The notes below the pieces were generated by a model. It searched no databases, was not told where the DNA came from, and worked only from the letters and a program-made list of their open reading frames with translations. A stretch of DNA of 64,000 nt from Novosphingobium sp. SG751A. GTDB taxonomy: Bacteria; Pseudomonadota; Alphaproteobacteria; Sphingomonadales; Sphingomonadaceae. The stretch covers positions 1-64,000 of the forward strand of contig NZ_JABGCB010000010.1 of assembly GCF_013149295.1 (NCBI RefSeq), read 5' to 3'. The stretch's first letter is position 1, and the number at the start of each line of letters is the position of its first letter. The position numbers and the translations under genes are program-made. Shown here in pieces: positions 1 through 7,207 of this stretch.

Positions 1-13
1 CACCGAGATCGAA

Positions 14-49
14 ATCGCATGGGGTGGGGCATGCCCCACCCCATGCGAT
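14..49. repeat. 36-bp perfect palindrome at the element edge
   Basis: Each base from 14 to 31 pairs with its partner from 32 to 49, with the centre between 31 and 32. The arms contain GGGGTGGGG and its complement. It lies 5 bp beyond the stop of the truncated integrase on the minus strand. It could act as a bidirectional terminator or a recombination/replication site; the sequence alone does not decide. Confidence 0.75.
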
Positions 50-53
50 CGCC

Positions 54-1163
54 TCAATCTACACCGGAAATTACACCACGAGCCCGGACGCTAACCTCGA
101 AGTCGACCTTGAGGCGCTTGGTATTGGAGCGCGCCGTCCTGCGGAAATCATGCGGGGTGAAACGCTCGATGGGATGCCCGGCCAGTTTCTCCATGCGGGC
201 GAGCACCCGGTCCCGCGCTTTGTACCAGACGGAATTGTTGCGAGGTCCGTCGATCTTGATGGCCTGAAAGACCCATTCATGATTGGTCTGCATCAGAGAG
301 CGCCCCCAGGGGCCAAGGGCGATGCTGTGTTCGAAGGAGTTCTTGGCCCGCGTTGCCGGAATGGTCCACACGCCATTGACGATCTCATCGCTTCTGGCTC
401 TGGCCACCTCGGTAATGCGTGCGGCTGACAGGAGGCACAGTAGTAGGCCTCGCTGGAAATCACGCTCCTCCTCTACCAGAGCTTGAAGAAACCACTCGAG
501 TTCGAGATGGCTGAGTTTGCGCGTCCGTGCCTTTTCAGGAAAGCGCAGATCGCCCAATCGTTTCGACGGGTCCGCTTCCAGCCCTACTTCAAGGCCGCGC
601 AGGGAAGCTGCCCAGCCGAAGAAGACCTTCAGCTCGGCAGCCAGCCGATTGGCCCTGACTTTGGCGGTCTTGCCCTTAGCTTCCACCAGATTGATGAGAT
701 CTCTTTCGGTAACCTCGTAAATGTTGTGGCTGCCAATGGTGGGCGCGATGTCGTGATTGTACACATCCATCTTATCCTTGATGGTGAGAGGCTTGTTGAT
801 CCGTTTCGCGCGCGATGACCGCCCCTCGTGAACCGCGACCATGTAAAGCCCATGGGCCTTGGCCACGGTCATTTCGTTTCGGGCTTTTTCGGCGCGCTGG
901 ACGGCGCGAGGGTCGATGCCGGCTTCTATCTGGAGGTTGAGTTCCCGCGCCCATTCTCGAGCTTCCGCCATCGACTGAGCGGGGAAGAGCCCGCCGAAGA
1001 TCGTGGCGACGACTTTCTGACGCGCGACCTGTCGGCGATAGCGCCAGCGCTTCTTGCCCGACTTAAGGACCTCGATCGCAAGGCCCGGCGTGAGGGGATC
1101 CGCGAGGCAACCCTCGCAAAGTGCGTCAATCATGGCAGGTGAGAAGGTGATTTTTTGAGCCAT
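54..1163 (-). CDS. Tyrosine recombinase (phage/island integrase), C-terminally truncated
   Basis: This is a site-specific tyrosine recombinase that would integrate or excise a mobile element. The N-terminal part matches the DUF4102 arm-binding style (GLAIEVLKSGKKRWRYR, then AEAREWA...IEAGIDP). The catalytic domain shows Arg in SAARITEVAR (about residue 249), a candidate Lys in ATRAKNS and the HxxR box in TPHDFRRTARS (about 338-341). The reading frame then ends about 30 residues later. The usual G-H/W motif and the Tyr nucleophile are missing, and neither alternative frame restores them, so it is probably inactive. The ATG at 1163 (MAQKITF) is preferred over an in-frame ATG at 1214 that falls inside direct repeats. 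It is adjacent to tRNA-Gln, a typical integration target, and reads away from it. Confidence 0.8.
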   Translation of the reverse strand: MAQKITFSPAMIDALCEGCLADPLTPGLAIEVLKSGKKRWRYRRQVARQKVVATIFGGLFPAQSMAEAREWARELNLQIEAGIDPRAVQRAEKARNEMTVAKAHGLYMVAVHEGRSSRAKRINKPLTIKDKMDVYNHDIAPTIGSHNIYEVTERDLINLVEAKGKTAKVRANRLAAELKVFFGWAASLRGLEVGLEADPSKRLGDLRFPEKARTRKLSHLELEWFLQALVEEERDFQRGLLLCLLSAARITEVARARSDEIVNGVWTIPATRAKNSFEHSIALGPWGRSLMQTNHEWVFQAIKIDGPRNNSVWYKARDRVLARMEKLAGHPIERFTPHDFRRTARSNTKRLKVDFEVSVRARGVISGVD

Positions 1164-1195
1164 AAGTCCGATTCCATCGGCGTTTGGCGCATATA

Positions 1196-1219
1196 AAATC
1201 ATGGCAGAAATCATGGCAG
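1196..1219. repeat. Two tandem 12-bp repeats upstream of the integrase
   Basis: AAATCATGGCAG occurs at 1196-1207 and directly again at 1208-1219. An 11-bp copy (AATCATGGCAG) lies at 1128-1138 inside the integrase start region. Repeats between a tRNA attachment site and an integrase gene are often arm-type integrase or excisionase sites; that role is inference here. Confidence 0.6.
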
Positions 1220-1323
1220 AATAGGCGTCCAGCCCAGTCGGGCGAGGTCAGGCCCTGTCTAGCCAATTTTCTGAGGTTTCTGCCGTAAAGCATTGCGCAA
1301 AAGCCGAATCATGAGGACTCGAC

Positions 1324-1398
1324 TGGCTGGGGTGGGAGGATTCGAACCTCCGCATGGCGGTACCAAAAACCGCTGCCTTACCGCTTGGCTACACCCCA
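1324..1398 (-). tRNA. tRNA-Gln (anticodon TTG)
   Basis: On the minus strand the acceptor stem TGGGGTG (from 1398) pairs with CACCCCA. The anticodon arm is GCGGT-TTTTGGT-ACCGC, giving anticodon TTG, and the T arm contains GGTTCGAATCC. A discriminator G and an encoded CCA follow (1324-1326). Its 3' end faces the integrase, as expected for an island inserted at a tRNA 3' end. Confidence 0.96.
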
Positions 1399-1453
1399 AC
1401 GTCATCTCGGCCGCATCGGGCCGGGAGGCGTCGCATAACCACATTGCGCGGGG

Positions 1454-1497
1454 AAGAAAAGAGGCAATTTGAGCTTTTTGCGCAAATTGCCTCTTTG
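1454..1497 (-). terminator. Rho-independent terminator after the GST gene
   Basis: A 14-bp perfect stem (1458-1471 with 1483-1496) with an 11-nt loop is followed on the minus strand by TTTTCTT. It sits just beyond the stop of the minus-strand glutathione transferase gene. Confidence 0.85.
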
Positions 1498-1506
1498 GGC
1501 GCACAA

Positions 1507-2352
1507 TCAGGCGGTCGCGTTCACAAGAGCGGCGAAATCCGCCGCCGAATGGCGTTCGAGCAAGCCCTTGCGATTGTTCACCAGCCGCCCGCGCTGCGTT
1601 GCCTCGCGCGCGTCGATTTCACGCACCCAGCGGCCCACGTTTTCATATTCCTCAAGGCTGAGGAAGGTCTTGGCATCGCCATAAGCCTCGCCGCGCCACA
1701 GATTGCCCAGCCAGGGATAGGCGGCCATGTCGGCGATGGAATAGTCGTCGCTGCCCAGAAAACGGCTTTGCGCCAGACGCTTGTCGGCCACGTCGAACAG
1801 GCGCTTGGTTTCCATCGCATAACGGTTGATCGGATATTCGTATTTTTCGGGCGCATAGAAATAGAAATGGCCAAAGCCGCCGCCGATGAAGGGGGCGCTT
1901 CCCATCTGCCAGTTGAGCCAGCTGAAGGTTTCGGCGCGCGCCGCGCCGCCGGTGGGCAAAAATGCGCCGAATTTTTCTGCCAGATAAATCAGGATCGCGC
2001 CCGATTCGAACACGCGCACCGGCTTGGCTTCGGTGCGGTCGAGCAGGGCGGGGATCTTCGAGTTGGGGTTGATTTCGACAAAGCCCGAGCTGAATTGATC
2101 GCCCGCGCCGATGTCGATGAACCACGCATCATATTCCGCGCCCGCATGGCCCGCGGCCAGCAGTTCCTCGAGCAGGATTGTCACCTTCTGCCCATTGGGC
2201 GTGGCCAGCGAATAGACTTGCAGACCATGTTCGCCCACGGGCAGCACCTTTTCATGCGTGGCGCCGGAAACGGGACGGTTGATGCTGGCGAATTGGCCGC
2301 CATTGGTCTTGTCCCAGGTCCAGACCTTGGGCGGGGTATAGGTGTCGCTCAT
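1507..2352 (-). CDS. yghU: Glutathione S-transferase, YghU-like
   Basis: The 281-residue product has the extended N-terminus of YghU/Ure2p-type transferases (YTPPKVWTWDKTNGGQFASIN). A thioredoxin-fold half follows, with NPNSKIPALLD and FESGAILIYLAEKFG forming the glutathione site, then an all-helical C-terminal half (SIADMAAYPW). Family members act on glutathione or its disulfide, often as peroxidases or disulfide-bond reductases in the cytoplasm. The ATG at 2352 is chosen because AGGAG lies just upstream and the protein then starts like its homologues; the frame is open further upstream but without family features. It is the last gene before a clear terminator and lies 165 bp downstream of ilvE, separated by another terminator. 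Confidence 0.9.
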   Translation of the reverse strand: MSDTYTPPKVWTWDKTNGGQFASINRPVSGATHEKVLPVGEHGLQVYSLATPNGQKVTILLEELLAAGHAGAEYDAWFIDIGAGDQFSSGFVEINPNSKIPALLDRTEAKPVRVFESGAILIYLAEKFGAFLPTGGAARAETFSWLNWQMGSAPFIGGGFGHFYFYAPEKYEYPINRYAMETKRLFDVADKRLAQSRFLGSDDYSIADMAAYPWLGNLWRGEAYGDAKTFLSLEEYENVGRWVREIDAREATQRGRLVNNRKGLLERHSAADFAALVNATA

Positions 2353-2447
2353 CGTGACAGGCTCCTGCGGGGGTTGATTGCTTCGGCAAGATAGGAACGC
2401 GCCGGGCGATCCGCCAGAAGCGGGCGCCACAAGAAAGTTTTGACCGG

Positions 2448-2485
2448 GCAAAAGAAAAGCGGGGACGTTTGAGGCCCCCGCTTGA
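2448..2485 (-). terminator. Terminator after ilvE
   Basis: The stem AAGCGGGG/CCCCGCTT (2457-2464 with 2476-2483) is followed on the minus strand by a T-rich run (TTCTTTTG). It lies directly beyond the ilvE stop. Confidence 0.8.
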
Positions 2486-2517
2486 CGCATTCTCATTTGA
2501 CTTTGCCCTCAAGGGCC

Positions 2518-3621
2518 TCAGGCGATCTTCATCACCCAGCCATGCGTGTCGGGCATCTGCCCGCGCTGAATGGCGACCAGACGGTCCTTCAGCTTGGCTG
2601 TGGTCTGGCCGGGGCCGCCGCTGCCGATGGTAAAGCTGGTGCCGTCGGGCGAGGCCACGCGGCCAACCGGCGTCACCACCGCCGCCGTCCCGCAGGCAAA
2701 GGTTTCGAGCAGCTTGCCGCTGGCCGCATCCTCGCGCCACTGGTCGATGGAATAGCGTTCCTCGCGGATAGTCAGCCCTTCCTCGCGCGCCAGTTCAATA
2801 AGGCTTGCCCGCGTGATACCCGGCAGGATCGTGCCGGACAAAGGCGGGGTCAGCAGGCTGCCATCCTCAAAGGCGAAGAACAGGTTCATGCCGCCCAGTT
2901 CTTCCACCCACTTATGCTCGGCGGCGTCAAGGAACAGCACCTGATCGTGGCCGCGCGCAAAGGCTTCGGCGGTGGGAACCAGCGAAGCGGCGTAATTGCC
3001 GCCGCACTTGGCCGCGCCCGTGCCGCCCGGCGCCGCGCGGGTGTATTCCGACACCCAGATCGACACGGCGGGAGCGCCGCTCTTGAAATAATTGCCGGCA
3101 GGCGACGCGATCACGATGAACTTGTACTGCTTGGCCGAACGCACGCCCAGGAAAGGCTCGGTGGCGATCATGAAGGGGCGCAGATAAAGCGAGGCGCCCT
3201 CCTGACCCGGAATCCACGACTGATCGGCCAGAACCAACTGGCGAACCGCCTCGACAAACACGTCCTCGGGCAGTTCGGGCATGGCAAGCCGGGTTGCGCT
3301 GGCGTTGAAACGCTGCGCATTGGCCTGCGGGCGGAACAGCGCGATACTGCCATCGGCGTGCTTATAGGCCTTGAGGCCCTCAAAGATTTCCTGCGCATAA
3401 TGCAGCACGCTGGCCGCCGGATCGAGCGGGATGGGGCCGCGCGGGCCAAGGGTGGCATCGTGCCAGCCTTTCCCTTCCGTCCATTCAATCACCACCATAT
3501 GGTCGGTGAATTGCGTGCCGAAACCGGGCGCGGCCAAAATCCCTTCGCGTACCTCATCGGCCACGGGGGCGGGGTGGGGCAGGCGGGTGAAGGACAGGAC
3601 AGGCTCGGCGATGGTCGCCAT
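2518..3621 (-). CDS. ilvE: Branched-chain amino acid aminotransferase
   Basis: A 367-residue PLP-dependent class IV aminotransferase that performs the last step of Val, Leu and Ile synthesis with glutamate as amino donor. Features seen are HDATLGPRGPIPLDPAASVLHYAQEIFEGLK in outline (short segments only needed: LHYAQEIFEGLKAY), RPQANAQRFN, and the PLP-lysine region NYAASL (Lys normally in this segment is seen as KCGGNYAAS). EELGGMNLFFAF, TPPLSGTILPGITR and the C-terminal CGTAAVVTPVG complete the fold. Length and order are those of the long bacterial/eukaryotic BCAT type. The ATG at 3621 has GAGGAG upstream; the upstream extension of the frame is not family-like. It is transcribed alone, with a terminator on its 3' side. 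Confidence 0.95.
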   Translation of the reverse strand: MATIAEPVLSFTRLPHPAPVADEVREGILAAPGFGTQFTDHMVVIEWTEGKGWHDATLGPRGPIPLDPAASVLHYAQEIFEGLKAYKHADGSIALFRPQANAQRFNASATRLAMPELPEDVFVEAVRQLVLADQSWIPGQEGASLYLRPFMIATEPFLGVRSAKQYKFIVIASPAGNYFKSGAPAVSIWVSEYTRAAPGGTGAAKCGGNYAASLVPTAEAFARGHDQVLFLDAAEHKWVEELGGMNLFFAFEDGSLLTPPLSGTILPGITRASLIELAREEGLTIREERYSIDQWREDAASGKLLETFACGTAAVVTPVGRVASPDGTSFTIGSGGPGQTTAKLKDRLVAIQRGQMPDTHGWVMKIA

Positions 3622-3768
3622 GATACACGACTCCTCATGGGGTGAATGCGGTTGCCTTTGAACGAAAGTTACGCACAAGGCAAGGGTCTTGAAATTAAAA
3701 ATCACAAGGCCCGTTGGTTTCACGGCTGATAGCATGGTTGATGGCGCGGGAAAACCGCCTGAAACCCA

Positions 3769-4710
3769 TCAATTGTCGATGCGGGGCAATTCGCTGGCCT
3801 CAAGCCTTGCGTAAAAATGCGAAACTGATCGCTGCAACTCATAGCGCGCCAATGCGACGCCCGCGAAACGTTCAGGGATCACCATATCGCCCGCCTCGCC
3901 CATATCCAGCCCCCGCGCCACCGCAAGGGCCAGCGCGCCTTCCAGCCATGTCAGCCAGTCGCGCGTCTGGGCAATTGCGCCATGGGTCGCGTCCACCGAC
4001 CCATGGCCGGGGATCAGGCGCGCGAATTGCCGTCCATCCAGTGCGTCCAGACTGCGCCGCCATGCCGAAAGATCAGCGTCGGGCGTGGCGGGCGCGCGAT
4101 TGTGAAACACCAGATCGCCCGCGATCAGGGTGCCGCTCGCCCGGTCCATGATGGCGAGATCGCCTCCCGAATGGCCCGAGAGCGCAATCGCCTCGAGCGC
4201 TCGCCCACCGATCTCAAAAGGCCCTGGCGTCACATCCATCCCCGGCAGCACGACATTCGTGCCCGTCATCCAATCGGCCAGCAGGCGATACATGCCATCG
4301 GAAAAGCCCCGCCCATCGCGCTCCAACTCGTGCCGCGTTTCAGGCAGGGCGGCGATGATCGCGGGATCGAAGGCTGCGGTCCCCATCGCGTGATCGGGGT
4401 GAAGGTGGGTAATCAGCACCCGCAAAACCGGCCCTCCTGTCAGCTTGCGCGCCCATTCCGCCAGCGCCTGCCCATAGGCCAGCGAAGGCCCGCAATCACA
4501 CAGGATCGCGCCGCCCTGCGCCGCCAATATCGTGCAATTGGCAATCGCCCCGCCATTGGCAAAGGCAATCGCCTCATCCGCCCCGCGCACCACCCAGACG
4601 CCGGGGGCGACCTGATCGGGTTTGAGCGTATAACGCTGCGCCGCGTGTGCAGCCAAAGGTGCCGCCATCATCGCGCCGATCATCGCGCGGCGGGTAAAGC
4701 CGTTACCCAT
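3769..4710 (-). CDS. Quinoprotein relay system zinc metallohydrolase (MBL fold)
   Basis: A 313-residue exported metallo-beta-lactamase-fold protein. It begins with a twin-arginine-like signal (FTRRAMIGAMMAAPLAAHAA). The zinc motif HLHPDHAMG (HxHxDH) is followed by LSGHSGGD, IAGDLVFHNRAP and LIPGHGSVD, so the metal ligands look complete. It resembles the SoxH-related proteins that accompany PQQ-dependent dehydrogenases. Its ATG overlaps the 3' end of the SoxYZ-like gene by 8 bp, so the two are translationally coupled, and the CXXCW gene is divergent. The exact substrate of this family is not established; a role in a periplasmic relay is inferred from context. Confidence 0.85.
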   Translation of the reverse strand: MGNGFTRRAMIGAMMAAPLAAHAAQRYTLKPDQVAPGVWVVRGADEAIAFANGGAIANCTILAAQGGAILCDCGPSLAYGQALAEWARKLTGGPVLRVLITHLHPDHAMGTAAFDPAIIAALPETRHELERDGRGFSDGMYRLLADWMTGTNVVLPGMDVTPGPFEIGGRALEAIALSGHSGGDLAIMDRASGTLIAGDLVFHNRAPATPDADLSAWRRSLDALDGRQFARLIPGHGSVDATHGAIAQTRDWLTWLEGALALAVARGLDMGEAGDMVIPERFAGVALARYELQRSVSHFYARLEASELPRIDN

Positions 4711-5488
4711 GCGGCCGGCTCTGTGGGCCGATCACGCCCTGATATTCGCGCCCTTCGCTGTCGCGGGCCTGCACCTTGACCGGGCCTTCGCGCGTCGGGC
4801 GCAACAGAAAGGTGAAGGCAGGGTCCTCGCTGACCGATCCCTCGACGGTCATATTGGCCAATTCCACCCCGGCTGCATCGTGCAAATGGATGGTTTCAAT
4901 ATGAAAGCTGGGAATATTTTCCACCAGACCGGTGTCCATCGGGTGGCGCAGCGAGACCCGCAGGCGCAGATCATCGCCCTCGCGCCATGCGGCCCCGCGC
5001 ATTTCGCCCAGATGCAGCGCCCAGTCGCCCTTGGCCCTGCTGACCGGGGGCGCGGAGCATCCCCCGCCCGCCGCATCGACCCACACGCCCGACACATGCC
5101 ACGCCCCATCGGCCCCCATCACCGCCGCGCGCACCGGGGTCCGCTGGTCCAGCTTGATGCGCAGCGAAAGGAAAGGGGCGGCATGGAGGGGCCGGAAATC
5201 GACCGCCTGTGTCAGCGGGTTGAGATCGGCGAAGACGATGATCCGCGAGGCGCCGGGGATGGTGCGCGCGTCCACCGTCACGGGAAACTGATGCTGATTT
5301 TCGGCAATCACCGGCACCTGCAACCGCACACGGGGGTCGAACACCACCGGGGCGCCCTTGAACAGGCGCGCGGCATGATAAGTCCACATGGGCGATCCCA
5401 GCGGGTCCTTTGGCAGGGCAGATGCCGCCCACGCGCAGGCGGGCAGCAGGAGTAGGGACAAGACCGTGAGGGCTGCTTTGCGCATCAT
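4703..5488 (-). CDS. Quinoprotein dehydrogenase-associated SoxYZ-like carrier
   Basis: A 261-residue exported protein with a hydrophobic leader (MMRKAALTVLSLLLLPACAWA). Its first half resembles SoxY, including the GGGCSAPP segment that carries the carrier cysteine (SoxY normally ends in GGCGG). Its second half resembles SoxZ (RHPMDTG, then PAFTFLLRPTREGPVKV). Fused SoxYZ-like carriers are found next to PQQ-dependent alcohol dehydrogenase genes. The start at 5488 is chosen for the signal peptide; a second ATG follows at 5485 and no strong ribosome site is visible. It is coupled to the metallohydrolase downstream and divergent from the CXXCW gene across 64 bp. Confidence 0.85.
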   Translation of the reverse strand: MMRKAALTVLSLLLLPACAWAASALPKDPLGSPMWTYHAARLFKGAPVVFDPRVRLQVPVIAENQHQFPVTVDARTIPGASRIIVFADLNPLTQAVDFRPLHAAPFLSLRIKLDQRTPVRAAVMGADGAWHVSGVWVDAAGGGCSAPPVSRAKGDWALHLGEMRGAAWREGDDLRLRVSLRHPMDTGLVENIPSFHIETIHLHDAAGVELANMTVEGSVSEDPAFTFLLRPTREGPVKVQARDSEGREYQGVIGPQSRPHG

Positions 5489-5552
5489 ACCAAGGGCGAC
5501 TATGCACCCATGGACGGGCCGGTATATGCTACCTTGGGATAAGGAGGATGGC

Positions 5553-6065
5553 ATGTTGGGGCTGATGGCGGGTGTGATTTTGGCGGCGGTTCAGCCCGGA
5601 TTGTTCGACGCCGATGGCTATCGCGCCTCCTCTTATCGCGCGCCGGTGGACCGCGATCCCGCGCCCGCGCCGCGACTGGCGCTGGCGGCGGCGCGAGGCT
5701 TGGCGCCGGGGCGCGATGCTTTGTTCATTGATGCGCTGCCTTTGACGCGCGCCGCCGGGCAATGGGTGCAGACCGAGCCGCATGACACGATTGCGGGCGC
5801 GATCTGGAGGCCCGAGGTCGGGCGGCCCGGTGTTGATCCGGCGCTGTGGTCGAGTTTGCGCGGGGCTATTGCGGCGTGGCGGCGTGGACATCCGGGCGGG
5901 CCGGTGGTGCTGTTCTGCCGGATGGATTGCTGGATGGGATGGAATGCGGCCCGCCGCCTTGCGCGTGAAGGTGTGGGCGATGTCTATTGGCTGGCCGAGG
6001 GCGTGGAAGGGTGGCGCGAGATGGGCGGCGCGCTGGCGCCTGCAAAACCGGAACCCGATAAATGA
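5553..6065 (+). CDS. PQQ-dependent catabolism-associated CXXCW motif protein (rhodanese-like)
   Basis: A 170-residue product with a short hydrophobic N-terminus (MLGLMAGVILAAVQPGLFDA). The diagnostic motif is VVLFCRMDCWMGWNAARR (Cys-x3-Cys-Trp), followed by VYWLAEGVEGWREMGG, which resembles the end of a rhodanese domain. This family occurs with PQQ-dependent alcohol oxidation genes. The start at 5553 follows AAGGAGG (5541-5547) with good spacing; the frame is open upstream but overlaps the divergent gene. Together with the SoxYZ-like carrier and the metallohydrolase it forms a three-part set; no PQQ dehydrogenase or PQQ synthesis gene is in the window. Confidence 0.85.
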   Translation: MLGLMAGVILAAVQPGLFDADGYRASSYRAPVDRDPAPAPRLALAAARGLAPGRDALFIDALPLTRAAGQWVQTEPHDTIAGAIWRPEVGRPGVDPALWSSLRGAIAAWRRGHPGGPVVLFCRMDCWMGWNAARRLAREGVGDVYWLAEGVEGWREMGGALAPAKPEPDK

Positions 6066-6583
6066 GCCGGAACCCATAAATGAGAAGGGCCACGATAGCC
6101 TAAGCCATCGCAGCCCTTCGCATGGTCAGCGGCCGCAAAAGTGCCGCTCACGAAGCCTCTATCGCTTAATCGTTAAACTCAGCGATAATGCCTCGCGATA
6201 CGGATTGCCGACCTCTCTGCTGAACCATGAGACATCGGATCACCTCCTTTCGCGCTGTTGAGCCATAGGGAGCCGCCGGGGGGCGCAATACCCAGTCCAG
6301 ACGACGGGGCGAGGGTCTGTTCAACCGCGCTCGCCTTGGATCAAAGGTGGTGTATTTCGCGCCGCACAACAAGTCTTGAAATGGAAAAAATTGCTGTCAC
6401 AATCTTGGCTCCTCAGGCGGTGAGTCTGGGGAAATCCTACGAAAACCTGTCTTATTGCTGCCGTTGGCCTGTCATCCTGCGCGGGGCCAGTGTGCGTTTG
6501 CGGAATTATCCCCAACGGTGATGGCATGAGCCTGAGTCGCGCAGGTTTTATCACCCGATTTTTCAACGCGGCGCGCGGCCAAT
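6066..6583. other. Long intergenic region with hairpins and a tiny ORF
   Basis: This 518-bp stretch holds no recognisable long gene. It contains a terminator-like stem-loop near 6088-6120 (GAAGGGC pairing with GCCCTTC), a second short hairpin near 6131-6151 (AGCGGC/GCCGCT), and an 18-codon minus-strand ORF with an exceptional ribosome site. Nothing supportable is seen from about 6260 to 6583. Confidence 0.5.
6179..6235 (-). CDS. Possible 18-residue leader or small protein with near-perfect Shine-Dalgarno
   Basis: On the minus strand AAAGGAGGTGATCCG immediately precedes the ATG at 6235. This is complementary to the 3' end of 16S rRNA over about 12 bases, with ideal spacing. The product is MSHGSAERSAIRIARHYR, which I do not recognise. 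Two hairpins follow before the stop of the convergent CXXCW gene. The strong ribosome site is unlikely by chance, but coding status rests on that alone; it could be a regulatory leader peptide or a true small protein. Confidence 0.4.
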   Translation of the reverse strand: MSHGSAERSAIRIARHYR

Positions 6584-7147
6584 TTAGCGCGGGGCGCGGC
6601 AATCCTCGACCACGCGCGATGCTGAAGCATCAGCAGGCAGCAGCAGCGGGGTATGGCCCGTCACCTCAACCTCCCAGCGCCCCCGCGTCAGGGCGATGGC
6701 GTCGAGCAGGCGGTCATTGGCAGGCAGCGCCAGCACGGCCCCTGCGGCATCGCTCTGCGTGCTGGCCTGCCGGGTCTGGGTGGCGGTGGTGATCTGGATG
6801 ACGCCGCCCGCCGCGCCTGGAACGATCAGGCGCACCTGACCGCCCTGACAGGCCATGATGATCTGGGGCGCGCCGGTTTTCGTGCCATAGGCCGCCTGCG
6901 ATACGCCGCCCGACAGGCTCCAGAGCCATGCGCCAGGCGTGATCGGCAGGTCACGCCAGTCGGTGGGCGTGGCCAGCGGCACGGGCATGGGGCGCGGCGC
7001 GGGCCTGACCACCGGGGCGGGCGGCGGCGGCGCCACGGGAGGCGTGGGCGCGCAGCTCGACAGCAGGAGCATGGCGAGCGATCCGCACAGCCCAGAGAGT
7101 GCCAGAGTGCGCCTTGTGGCGAAGAAAGGGGCGCGCGCGATTGCCAT
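6584..7147 (-). CDS. Putative lipoprotein, unknown function
   Basis: A 187-residue product not recognised beyond its export signal. It starts with a basic region and hydrophobic core (ARAPFFATRRTLALSGLCG then AMLLLSSCAP), and LSSC is a good lipobox with Cys at about residue 32. A Pro/Ala-rich stretch (TPPVAPPPPAPVVRPAPRP) follows as a linker, then a globular part of about 120 residues (IIMACQGGQVRLIVPG ... LLPADASASRVVEDC). The start at 7147 is preferred because GGGAGG is 5 nt upstream; an ATG at 7150 is also possible but too close to it. It is divergent from tlyA across 60 bp. Confidence 0.75.
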   Translation of the reverse strand: MAIARAPFFATRRTLALSGLCGSLAMLLLSSCAPTPPVAPPPPAPVVRPAPRPMPVPLATPTDWRDLPITPGAWLWSLSGGVSQAAYGTKTGAPQIIMACQGGQVRLIVPGAAGGVIQITTATQTRQASTQSDAAGAVLALPANDRLLDAIALTRGRWEVEVTGHTPLLLPADASASRVVEDCRAPR

Positions 7148-7207
7148 CATCGCCTCCCTATGGAATGGGGGAGCGGCCAAGACAAGCCGCCAAACAGAAC
7201 CGAGACG

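Noticed and set aside
6379-6521. 46-codon plus-strand frame (MEKIAVTIL...)
   Set aside because: No Shine-Dalgarno and no family features; it also lacks context.
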